Shown: positions 30,659-41,259 of the stretch, piece after piece
Numbering within the stretch: the stretch's first letter is position 1
How the letters are laid out: each line of letters begins with the position of its first letter
DNA from: Porphyra umbilicalis
Lineage: Eukaryota > Rhodophyta > Bangiophyceae > Bangiales > Bangiaceae
NCBI GenBank assembly: GCA_002049455.2
Contig: KV919149.1
Location: forward strand, 1-64,000
DNA length: 64,000 bases
Direction of reading: 5' to 3'
Translations under genes and position numbers: made by a program
Notes under the pieces: generated by a model
The model's database searches: none
Told to the model about the DNA's origin: nothing
Seen by the model: only the letters and a program-made list of their open reading frames with translations

Positions 30659-33505
30659 AATTGCTCGTTCAGAACTGAAAGAGCGTGAGCGAAAATATCC
30701 TGGACTTAGAAACCTTCAAACTATTTTCAGACAACGAAAGAGCCCCATCGTCGCGTTTTTTAAGAACCACGCTACTTGGGGACTGACCCCGGCGGTTTCA
30801 GATTCGTGCCAGTCCGTCTGAAATGGCTGTACTGGGCCATATTCGAACCCGCTTTTCCACAGTGTCTACACAATCAGTATAGAAGGCATATTCGCATTTA
30901 TGAGCTACAGTACGCCGCCAGCACGGTTTTGACACTGTTCAACGACATGTCTGGGAGCCGCCCCCGCCCCCCTCGCAGCTCCAATTGGGGGCATCACCGC
31001 GCCTGCTGAGGCAAGTCACGTGGCCCCCCTTGGTGCCACGATTGCGAGCGTGCCTGGGCATGACTCATATTCAATCAGCGGTTTGATACGTGATGCCAGC
31101 TGGAGAGCTGTCGTACAGGTCCACACGAGCTGGATACGTTGCAGAAAATAGAAGCGTCTTGTATGGTTCTCTAGCACCTCCTCGCCGGGGGTATTGCAAC
31201 CTCTTCCTAGCCCTCCTCGCGCCCGGTCCTCGCCACCCGCCCCGAGCCGCACCCAAGAACCAGAGCAAAGAAAGGACAGAGAGAAAAGAACATGCGGCGC
31301 CCCCCCTCCCCCTCTCTGTCCGCATCAGCGCCGCTCGCCACGGCTATAGGAGCAGAAGGGGCCGTAGGGACAAAGGAGGCTGTAAAATGAAATTGTGCAG
31401 TAGGAGAAGATTGAACAGTAAGGCCAAAATGACCAATAGGGGCAAGAGAGGCAGTAGAGGGGAAAGAGCAGAGGGAAGGAAAGTGGCGGTAGGGTATAGG
31501 GGCAGTGGAGGAAAAGGCGGCAGCAAAGGCCGCATGAACAGAGAGGTTCAGGCATATCACCGAACGGGATCACATGTACGGGGGGACGACGGCCGACAAA
31601 ACCATTCACAGTGCAAACAACATACCCCTCTCCTTATATTACACCGCCTCACGACACCGAACGTACATGAGAGCCGAAAGTAGAAAAAGGGCGAGGGAGG
31701 CGTCAACGATGCGCAGACCGGGTGCGGCGGGTTTGTTCCGCGCGAGAGGATACCTTCACACCGGCGCGACTCGCGGTCGAACCTTCACGCGAGTCGACGC
31801 CGGTAGCCGAAAGCGGCCACTGTCCCGCAGTCGATCGCCTTTTCGGCGCAGGCGGGGCGGGGGCGAGGGTAGGTTCGCGAGGGCTACCGGAGGGTGGGGG
31901 GCACCGCCAGGTGGTATAATTGGGGGCCGATCGCCCACATGACGACATTTTCCGAGGAGCTTCCACGTCGGCTGACACTTCAAGGAGAGACAAACGCAGC
32001 ACCAATCACTGATCGCCCGAAGCAACGGACAGTCAGAGCGCGGCCACAGAAGATCCCATCCTAGCCTCTGTCTGTGAGAACAAACGACCATTGACCGCCC
32101 AGGAAGGCTCACAGTTTGAACAATGGAGGATCCAGATCCCCGCACGAGGCGTGCCGCCCCCCACGCAACGGAGGGCGAGGAGAGCTGGGTCCGCACACCA
32201 GGCTATCAGCTCTCCACATGGCGGAAGATTGACAGAATAGCACACTGCAGCATGAGATCTCGGCCGACAAGAACCTTCTTCCTCCGATTTTGGGGCGTTC
32301 TTGAGAGGGTTACTTCACTGTCAGGCCGTGCGCGTAGTCTGCAAGCAGGTGACGTCAGTCAAAACGTGATGTGACCGGCCGAATGATTGCTGGCGGCGGG
32401 TGTGTGTGGGGCGTTGACCAAGTGGGGGTATAGGCGCCCCTGAGCAGCTGCCGCGGGTGGGGGGGGGGTGGTGCGTATCCAGCGTCGATGGAGAGTCCGC
32501 TACCGTTGACGTTGACGAAGCGAAGGCGTTTTCATGGCCGCGGCCTTGCTAGCAGGTCTGGTCGTTACGGTGAGGTCTGACCTGTAGGATCACTGGGGGT
32601 TCAGCGAGGGCCACGTAAAGTGCAGCGCATCGTTTCAGAAATCCAGCGATGAACCGCTGGAGTTGATCCGTGCCCAGACTCGTCCAAGCCTTGCATCAAG
32701 GCATTGAATCGTCTAACACACGATAATTCCCCGTCGACCCGGTGAGGCTACATTTACGATCCGACAAGGCTACGTGATGGAGAATCCCGCCAAATCCCAC
32801 AGCCGTCGGCGGGGACGACACCAGGACTGAGGGCGCCACTTGTAGCCTGCGCTTCCACGGGCTGGTGAGAGGCCAGCGGAGCCAGCGCCAACCGAGCATG
32901 GATTTCACTTTCTGGGTACAAATTCAGGGCCGCAGTACGCCCCAGTACACCCTTTGTGCACCCCAGTAGTGTGGTTCCTTCTTGTGACGATGACGTCAAG
33001 AGTAGCACCTGCGGCATTCTTCGTCGCTGGGGAGCGATTTTCTGACGGGCTATATTGCTGACCTCCAAAAAGTGGCGGTTGCAGAGTGGTTGCAATCGGT
33101 TGGCCGCGTACGTTGACCAATGGAAAGGCTAGGAATCATCTGAGCTCCTTACAAAGTCTCCCCATGCAGCTCTGCGCACTGGAAACGCACATCAGGATCT
33201 CAAGGTACCTACCGAAATTTGCTGATCTCATGAGAAATGACAGGTCTGGCCCAGAAGCCTCTCTATGCCCTCTTCAGGCCGCAGCCAGTGGCCAAAAAAT
33301 CTCAGAAAACCACATTGTGGGTTGCAATGGCTCTGCGTGACTTCTGCCAGACGTGTTGATTGGCTCGCAATGTTTCTCGCCGCAACTTTCAGCCAATAGT
33401 TCGATCGTGGCTTGTCAAACAGCCAATCCGACATCATTTTCACGCTCTGTCGTTGGCTGTGCCTCCCTTCTCTCTGCAACCCCCATTTTTTTTTGGAGAT
33501 TAGTA

Positions 33506-34216
33506 TTTCCAGGTATGTGCATGCAATACCCTGGCCTTCAGGGCGGTGGCGTGCTCGGTGACGCATCGACACCGGGCACGCCGGGCGGCTTCATAGCCGC
33601 GAGCGCGCACAGGGGCACGTACAGCGACGTTGCCGTGGCGGGGGTGGCGTGGAGCGGGGAAGGGGATGCCGCCACCGCCACCGCAGCGGCGGCGGCCCGC
33701 CGGCGTCGCGCGACGACGACGGGACGGGCTGTCACTCCGCCGCGCATCTGCGCACGGCGGGCGGGTCGGCCGACGCGGCGCACGGGCGGGCGGGTGAGAC
33801 CGAACGCGGCGCAACGGGGCGCCTCTAACCGCGCTGCTAGATGGTGTCAGACACCGCCAACGAGCCGCTGAAACAGAAGCTGGCGCGCAGGCTCGATGAC
33901 CTGCGGGTCACCGTGGGCGCGTCGAACCCCGGAAGTCACTGCACGTAATCACCGCGAGCACCTCAAGGCGGTGGGGGGGGGCAGGGGGGCAGGCGCCGTC
34001 CGGGCCCTGTGACCCCTGTGGCAGGACAGTCCTTCTCAGCCACGTACCTCCATTCGCTTGTAGCGTCATCGCGACTCTTCCAGCATTGACACGTCCTCAG
34101 ACTCCTGAGGACACGAATGCAGACTGCCACTTCTGAAACGGAGAGCAAGTCCCTTGATCTAAGGATATGTGTGCATCAATACACTCTGAGAGCACCCTGT
34201 CCTAAAGGCCAGGTAA
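33506..34216. mobile_element. CCCTGGCCTT-end element, copy c
   Basis: Duplicate of the element at 6172-6875, carried within the second copy of the 7-kb unit. It has the same inverted ends and GC-rich core, and differs from copy b at only a few positions. No coding region is recognised. Confidence 0.6.
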
Positions 34217-37200
34217 TAGATGATTTGCCTCATGTTTTGTCGGCCGTTCAGTGGCAATGGCCCCCTGGTCTTTCCATCTCTTCCCCACGAAGGCCGAAAC
34301 ACGGCCACCTCCGGAGCTCAATACATATTTCTTTTCGCCATCTCCTCCGCAGTCGACCGCCAAACTGCCGGCGACGCAGCGGGGAAAGCGCGGGGTCCCC
34401 GACCCCCCCCCCCCTCTCGTAACAACGTGCACCAGCCGGGTGCCACCACGGGCAAGCCCCTCATCCTCCGCACCGGCACGGCGGTCGCAAGCGGCACCAA
34501 CCGCTTCAGTGCTCCCCCACTGCGTCGCCACTGATATTGTAGCCTTGAACGCGCCGCAGCGCCAACTGCGGCCCGCCGCTGCTGCCGCCGTTCCCGCGCA
34601 GACGCGCGGTCGCTGGAGCGCCGCGGGCAACGGGTGGTACGCTCAAGAGGCCCCACCGCATCTAGACCGGCGGGGTGGTGCCCACCTCCCGGCCTCCGCT
34701 ACAAATGGGTGGAGCGTGCCAGAGACGCTTCTCCACCATCGGTCACCCAAGTGGCCGCCAAAGACCGCCGGCAGGCACGCACCCGCAAAGGGCGACCGGG
34801 GAAGCTGAAGCGGGGCGGCTGCCCGCCGGAACGAGGCCTCCAGGCGCCGGGCAGCATAGGGGCTGTTCTCCAACCCCTGCTGGGGGCACGTTCATGCGCA
34901 GCAGAGGGCGCCTCGTCGGAACCCCACCGCGGGTGGCGGCGGCGGCAATGAGACGGCAGCCGCAGTAGCGGCGGTCGAGCGCGACCGCCGATGTGGAAAT
35001 AATATCGTTGGATCAAATACCTGTGTATTGAGACCGACTGTAGCCAAGCAATAAAGCGATTTCTATCGCCGTCGCTGCGAAGAAGAAAGACCTTTTGTTG
35101 GAGTGCATCCGATGGGGAGCCGGGTGGTGCCCACGACGGCGACCCCGGACCCATGATGATTTAGTACGAACGAGGGCACTGGTCGATCGATCGTCCGATC
35201 ACCAGCGATCGTAATGAGTGCCGGAAGACTGATATGACAGGCACGCAAACGAACGACAAAAAACGAGCAATGCGGAAGTAACCCCCCAAAGGGCATGCCA
35301 CAGGCCAATTCACACACTACGCGGGCTTTGGCCAGTCATGGGGGCTACCGGTGGCAATTTGCCAATTGCGGGCGAAAATGTGCTACATACCTCCAACGCG
35401 AGATTCGAACCGTCCCGGTGAGATCCGAGGATGGGGACACCCGATTGGGTCGTCGCGGACTCTTACGGGCCCGCGCGGGCGTATTTGCCCGGGCGGCGGG
35501 AGTCGTGGAGGAGCGCCGATCCGTACCGATCGGGGGGAGAAGGCGGTTCGCCGGCGTCGGCCGCGACCGTCCGATCACGCACGCGCGTGCGTGCGTGGCG
35601 GGCAGCTTGCGCTGCGGCTCAGATCGACGCTTACGCGTAGGCATGCCCGCGCCGGCGGCTCCTCGCGTGCGCGTGAGTGGGTGCTGGTGCGGGCGCGGGG
35701 GCCGGGGTTAAGACCCGTGTTCATGACAGCGTGTCGAGCAGCACGTGCTGGGGTTACCGTCGTCGGCGCCGTGTGGTGCCAGCTTTGTCGGGGTTTTGCT
35801 ACAACGGTGACAAGGCGAAAGCCGAGGCGTGGTCCCGTGGTGACGTGAGGGTGCGCACCCCGCCGCCGGTTCACAACGTGCCTTGCGTAGGTGGACCGCG
35901 GTTGTCGACACGGGGCTCTCCCACTTCATCGCGTTTGCGCACAGGTTGAGGCCTTACAGCATCGCTTCAGTCGGGGCGCTCTACTTCGAGGCGGGAAACC
36001 GCAAGGTTGGATAGTGCCGCGGTGCGCGGGGGGGGGGGGGGGGAGCGGGGCAGCCGGGGGCGACGTGCCCGGTGGAGACGGCGGCGCAAGGGCGGCAAGG
36101 TCGGCGGTGTGGGCGTCGTTCCCGGCCACGGCGAAACAAGGGCGACAAGGCCAGCGACGCGGGCGACGCGCTCGGCGGCAAGGCGCAAGGGAGGCAATGC
36201 TGGCGACGCGGGCGGCGCGTCCGGCGGCAGGGTGCAAGGACGGCAAGACGGGCGACGCAAGGGCGGAGCGCCCGGCGCAATGCAAAGGGGCGGCAAGGTC
36301 GGCGACGCGGGTGGCACGCCCGGCGGGTAGACGCAAGGGTCGCAAGGCCGGCGGCAAGGGTTGACACTCAGGGTACCCATCATCATGGTCGACCCCGCCG
36401 CTCTGGCGGAGGATGGCGGCAACGCGAACGGCGATGCGCATGTGGCTCACGCCGTTGCGGGCAAGGGACACAAGTGGATCGCTCCACGGACCCGGAGATG
36501 TTACGCCAGTTCCAGCTTTGCGGCTCGTACAACGCGCTCATGAACCCAGCCGATATGGTCGACGGGATCTCGGCCATGGCCGACCAAAGTCTTTAGGACG
36601 TCTGCGTCCGCAACCGCGCTCGCGCGCATACCCAGCGTATTTACGCGATATACGAGGCCCTGCCGGGCTTCGTTGACTTTTTGGCCGAGCCCGGGACACC
36701 CAACCATGTTGGTGACCGCGTGGCTGAGGTCCGTGGGGACCTGTGCTTCGGGAACCAAGAGCCTCAGCGCCATTGTTACGAGGTCATGTCGTTTTGCAGC
36801 GAAGTCGTTCGCTACCCAGTGCCTTTGCACCCGTTTCACCGCTTGATATAAGCCCATTCACTGTTGTTCCCCGTGCGCGGTAATGAGACCTTTGAGGCGA
36901 CGGCCCACTCTTTTGGCCCCTTGTTGCGCACTTGGCTAAAGGCCGTCTTCCCCGGGCGCTCTTTGGCGACAGATCTCTCAGTGCCGTTTGGTTGGTGTTT
37001 GTCGTTTGACATGATGTTGTCTACTTCTCAGTGTCCTGCTAATCGTCATAGCGATGAAGGAAGTGGCAGGCCAGCATGGCCCATGGTGTGGGAGTCGTAT
37101 CCCTTGCATCTGCTGATACAAGTACTTGGCACTCGAAACATGCGCGTACGGCGGTAGCGCACCAACTGGTGTTGGTCCATTCTGGGATGACCACAGTTGC

Positions 37201-37600
37201 TTCCTCTGTGGTTGTCACCAGGCGTCGAAGAATCGAGTCCAAGTGCTGTACCGGGAGTACAAGAAGCCCGTTGCGGAGCACTGGCATAGAGGAATCGCTC
37301 CCGATCAGTGTCGCTTGCGCGGATTAGGGCCACAGATATGTGTACGGGCCGTACTCATGGCTCAGCCGAGGGAAAAGCCGCAAGGCAATTTGGGGGTCAT
37401 ACGCAAAGCTACGCGTCATGGAGGGCAGAGTCGACTTAAGTCACGCGACAGGAGTCACTTCCTCAATTGCGGCGTTAGCACCTAAGTCTTCCCACAAGAC
37501 ATTGGCATGGAAAACTCCGTCACCCGAAATCTGGACATTGGATACTGGGTATCCACGTGGGGTCCATGACGATGTTGACCACGGTTGTGAGCCCGGCTTG

Positions 37601-37957
37601 TCAACGACTTTGCCATGTAGGCGTCTGCCAATCGTACCCCGGTACATGTTTCTTCTTCTGTCGAAGAAAACGCACAACCATGTTACGGGAGAGGTTCTCC
37701 GGAGGCTCCCAGGTATCGTCTTTCGACCCGTAGTCGAACCAGCGCACCTTAGCTCTGTAGGTGTCACCTGTCTGGCGTAAGCCTAGGGTTTTGTGGATCA
37801 CGTACTCGACGGCGGTTGCCAGGAGTGGCTTGCGTCTAGCAGGGGGTGAGGCACTGTGTCCATCGTCTTTGGACGAGGAGCTGGGGTGACGTGGTCACCA
37901 GGGCCTGAGGTGGATAAAGTAGAGCCAGACATATCCGCACATTCTACTCGTAATAAT
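37601..37957 (-). mobile_element. Chromodomain remnant of a broken Ty3/gypsy chromovirus, second copy
   Basis: Duplicate of the chromodomain part at 10264-10641, with the same VRWFDYGSKDDTWEPPENL core. The integrase part is missing here; element X lies directly beside the remnant. Broken, with most of the element lost. Its age is that of the 7-kb unit or older. Confidence 0.65.
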
Positions 37958-39913
37958 CTACCCTCATTCGAGGTAGGGAGACTGCCGGGGGGACCGGAGA
38001 TTTGAAAACGACTTGATTTGGTTTCTGACAGCAGAGCGCCACAATTTCATTGGTCGATTCTCATCGCTATCCAACCAATCACATGTCCCGGAATGCACGT
38101 ATCATATTTTTCTATACATTTGGTAGCGAGCACTGCGGCGAAAAACGCAGTATCAGCGAGGCACCGTCGGGGCCCGCAGCGGAGGCGCGCAGCGCCGGAG
38201 CCGGGCCCCGACGGTGCCGAGATGACACTGCGTTTTTCGCGCAGAGCGGAGCGTGGCTGCCGCTAGGAATTGCCCCGGGAAACACTGCACGGCGGCCCGC
38301 AGATGGCAGAGGTTAAAAGGTCAATCTCTAAATCTGGACATTCACCTGGCAGCGCTGCACGTCGGCTCCTGCTTTGGTTCTTAAATCTCCACAGGACTTC
38401 AAGAATTTGGAGGAACAGCCTCGGTGGGGATCGCAAGCAAGACGTCGCCGGTTCTCTGTTCGCGACCTCGAGTGACGTTTTTTGCGCGTGCCGCTCCGGT
38501 CACATCCCTGTGGAGATCGCGGCATGAAAAACTCGGGACGTCGCGGGCTGATCTTTCCAGCTTCTTCGTGGGTGGTAATAACAGATAGCCAAATTTACAG
38601 TGTCCTTGCTATCGTACAAGCTAAGCGCCACCCGACTTGCTCCCACCACGCCCTGCCGCCCACCCCCGCCCATCCCCGCCCACCGCGCCCGCCCACCCTC
38701 GCTCACCCCGATCGCCCCCCGCCCATCTTAGCCCTGCCCGCCTACCCTAGCCCCCCCCTCCCTCTTCAACCCGCGGACGCCGTCCCCCTCCGCCCACCTC
38801 GGCCTCACTCGCTATCCAACCCCCTCCAACCGCCCCTGCACACCCTTTCCATATCGGTACCCCCCACCCAACTAACGCCCCTGCTCGCCCCCCTTGCAGT
38901 CTCTAAGAGTGATTTGATGAGCGCCAAATACAGCTGTCAGGAGCGGGTGATGCCGTGCAGGGGCCAGCGCTGGGGGAGGGAGCTTGTCGGGCGAGTGACA
39001 GCTGGTCAGGAGGAGAGGCAAAGATCCCCTCGAGCAAAGCCCAACAAATCCTGGGAGGTCATGGGGCAGGGAGGGACGGGGGTGGGGGCAGAGGAGAGAG
39101 GGGAATGGAGAACAAAAAAAGGAACACGGCACGGTAACAGCAAGCGACCACAAGAGCAAGGGGGGCGGAACAGCGAGCAGCAACAGCAAGCAAGAAAATA
39201 AACGGGGGGGAGGAGGAACTGAACACGAAATACAGCAGGCAACAAAGGAGACCTGGTGACGTCAGGGCGATAGACGGGGTAGAGTACAGCAAGACCAGGC
39301 GCGGTGTGGAAACGACCAGGAGCGCCGGTGCGAAAGACGGCACTGAGAGGGAAGCGCACCCGTGGTACCCCATGGGAAGGAAACGAGACACCAGCAGGGC
39401 ATGCCCTGCTGCAGGCCCTACTGGGCATGCCCTGCTGGCAGGGCAAGCGGGTGCACCAAGGGGCTGGTGCCGCTGTCGGTGTCGTCGCACAACACGTGGC
39501 GCCTCGCGAGTGCTGGGGGGTAGCGCTTGACGTCGCCACCCGAGGCCTTTTTTTATCCCTGCACTCCAGACATCAACCGATATTCTGAAAGGAACGTCGG
39601 TGAGAGTCGCCCATTTCGCGAACAATAAAGATGCCATTCCTTCTGGGCAGGCGACCTCTTTCCCTCTCATGGGTTATCCCACGGCCGAAGGACGTCTTTA
39701 GCTCTCATATGATAACCGTTTGAAGTCCTGTGTCTCGAGTGCACCATGTAGATGTGGTGGCTACGCCGCGGACGTGCGCGGTCCCCCCGCATGCCGAGCG
39801 GTCCCCCCTGCGGTCCCCCCCCAAGAATAAATCGGCTTATTCCAAATTATCGTCCCTGGGGGGACCGCTTACAGAGCGCCGGTCCCCCCGACGGTCCCCC
39901 CCCAGGGATAATC
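37958..39913 (+). mobile_element. Element X, copy 2, split by another insertion
   Basis: Inverse copy of 13706-14316, with the same CTACC...GGTAG palindrome edge at 37958, the 103-bp hairpin at 38138-38240, and the block of GGTCCCCCC boxes at about 39775-39905. It is divided by a 1343-bp element at 38390-39732. Without that insertion and its four duplicated bases the length is about 609, against 611 for copy 1. Confidence 0.65.
38390..39732. mobile_element. 1.34-kb DNA element with 13-bp inverted ends and TCTC target duplication
   Basis: CACAGGACTTCAA at 38390-38402 is the exact inverse of 39720-39732. TCTC lies on both outer sides (38386-38389 and 39733-39736), and the uninterrupted copy of element X has a single TCTC at that place. 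The interior holds C-rich and G-rich stretches, a perfect 20-bp palindrome at 39392-39411, and no recognisable transposase. It is most simply a non-autonomous DNA transposon. A 4-bp duplication does not by itself fix the superfamily. Confidence 0.8.
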
Positions 39914-41058
39914 TTGCAATTTTTGTCGGACAGGATAGATATATCCTCTCCTCTCTTTCTCATAATGCATTTAGAATATGCGTCCCCGGCGCGTATCCGA
40001 AGTGGATACGCATATAATGCATGATTATATTCCTCAGAGATATATCCATGACAACCCCTGGTGAGTTTACCACCCTCTTCATCGGGTAGGTGACGGTGGG
40101 ACCCAGGATACATGACCAACTGAGCGTCGCGCAGCGCGACGAGGACCGATGCCGCCGGGCACGACTCGTCCATCAGCTGGGGCCGCAGCTTGTCAATGTG
40201 GACAAGTTGGCGGCGGCACCGCCCAAAGCTCCACAGCACCGTAGGTCCGACGACTGTGTGGAAGCGACTCGGGAAGACGTGGTTGAGCCCATGTTGAACG
40301 GCAGCCCCAAGAGAGGCAAGCTCGCAAAATGCGGCCGACTGAGGGCCCAGCAGACTTGGCGGGGGCACGGGACGGTTGTCGAAACACTTCATCATGACTC
40401 GCCCGCCGCGCCCGTCCTTACCACCCAACAGCGATGGCAACGTCTTGCATTGACGTTCAAACGTCTCTACTTTTGCGTGGTTGATCATCACGCAAAAGTC
40501 ATCGGCGTGGATACCCGAGCAATCACGGTCGACAGCCGCCGCGAGGGTTTCGCTCACAGCTCCGTGCAAAACGCCAAAGACGTTTCCGTCACGGCTAAGG
40601 TCCGCCTTGAGAGCCGCGGCGTTGGTGACATTTTTGTGCACCACCCCTTGTAAACTGACGCCGTCGGGGGGGCAGGCGTGAGGCAAACTCGAAGATGGAA
40701 GTGTAGAGGTATCCGAGGATGCTGGGGGCAGCGCCAATACGGGGTTTGGCGACGAGTTTGAGACAGCCGCGGACGGCAGAGACACGACGCCACTCTCGAC
40801 CTCCTCCTCAGTTGTCCACTCCGAGTCGTCGTTCACCTGGACGACGACCGCCTCCTCGGTCATGTGCGAGGACTCGTGAGGGGCCTCGCGCGGCCCCCGC
40901 GCCGAGGCTCCGCCTTCCACCTCCAGCCCTGCGGTAGCCGGCTCGCTCGCGGGCGCCGCCAGCCCCCTTTGTCGCTGTTTTACCCTGCGGCCTGCTCCTG
41001 ACACGCTACCGCGGGGAGGCCGCCGCTTCCTCAGCCGGCTGGGTCCATGCCCAGGCAT
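39847..41058 (-). CDS. Possible 2-oxoglutarate/Fe(II)-oxygenase-like protein, 3' end unclear
   Basis: The frame opens from a Met at 41058 (it stays open to 41250) and begins with an Arg/Lys-rich, nucleus-targeting-like stretch, then an acidic and Ser/Pro-rich linker. The C-terminal half looks folded: VMMKCFDNRPVPPP, a PTVLWSFGRCRRQLVHIDKL segment, ASVLVALRDAQLVMYPGSHRH. The HxD followed some 40 residues later by PGSH is the pattern of double-stranded beta-helix 2OG oxygenases (PhyH/AlkB-like), which hydroxylate proteins, lipids or bases. The last ~65 codons run through AT-richer DNA into element X and are probably not native, so a C-terminal exon carrying the substrate-binding Arg may be lost or spliced. 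The family is not identified. Confidence 0.35.
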   Translation of the reverse strand: MPGHGPSRLRKRRPPRGSVSGAGRRVKQRQRGLAAPASEPATAGLEVEGGASARGPREAPHESSHMTEEAVVVQVNDDSEWTTEEEVESGVVSLPSAAVSNSSPNPVLALPPASSDTSTLPSSSLPHACPPDGVSLQGVVHKNVTNAAALKADLSRDGNVFGVLHGAVSETLAAAVDRDCSGIHADDFCVMINHAKVETFERQCKTLPSLLGGKDGRGGRVMMKCFDNRPVPPPSLLGPQSAAFCELASLGAAVQHGLNHVFPSRFHTVVGPTVLWSFGRCRRQLVHIDKLRPQLMDESCPAASVLVALRDAQLVMYPGSHRHLPDEEGGKLTRGCHGYISEEYNHALYAYPLRIRAGDAYSKCIMRKRGEDISILSDKNCKIIPGGGPSGGPALCKRSPQGR

Positions 41059-41259
41059 CCGGGGGGGGGAGGGAGAACGGGCGAAGGGGGGGGTGGGGGC
41101 GCCAAGGCGGGCAGCGTCGATTGGCACTTGGCATCTGGCGCGTAGATGGTGGTTTGTGGCGGGCTGACCAGGGTGGGATGCCTGAGAGTGCCTCTGGCAG
41201 CGATTTGACCGCAATATTGGACGCTTGGCGCGCTCCCAGGCAAATACCATTACGACGCG

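Larger units (their letters stand above)
30723..37957. repeat. 7-kb interspersed duplicated unit, copy 2
   Basis: Second copy of the unit at 2681-10630, same orientation. It lacks the insertion seen at 2838-3545, keeps the internal element at 33506-34216, and ends at TAATAAT where element X begins. From the inner landmark GGCATATTCG to the end the two copies measure 7073 and 7080 bases. No host gene is recognised inside; a 197-codon frame at 31090-31683 is open as in copy 1 but unidentified. Confidence 0.85.

Noticed and set aside
35400-35440. tRNA or tRNA-derived SINE: GGTTCGAATC (B-box-like) on the minus strand, with a similar word near 8066
   Set aside because: The bases on either side do not pair into a T-stem and no A-box or acceptor stem is present. 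Chance match.
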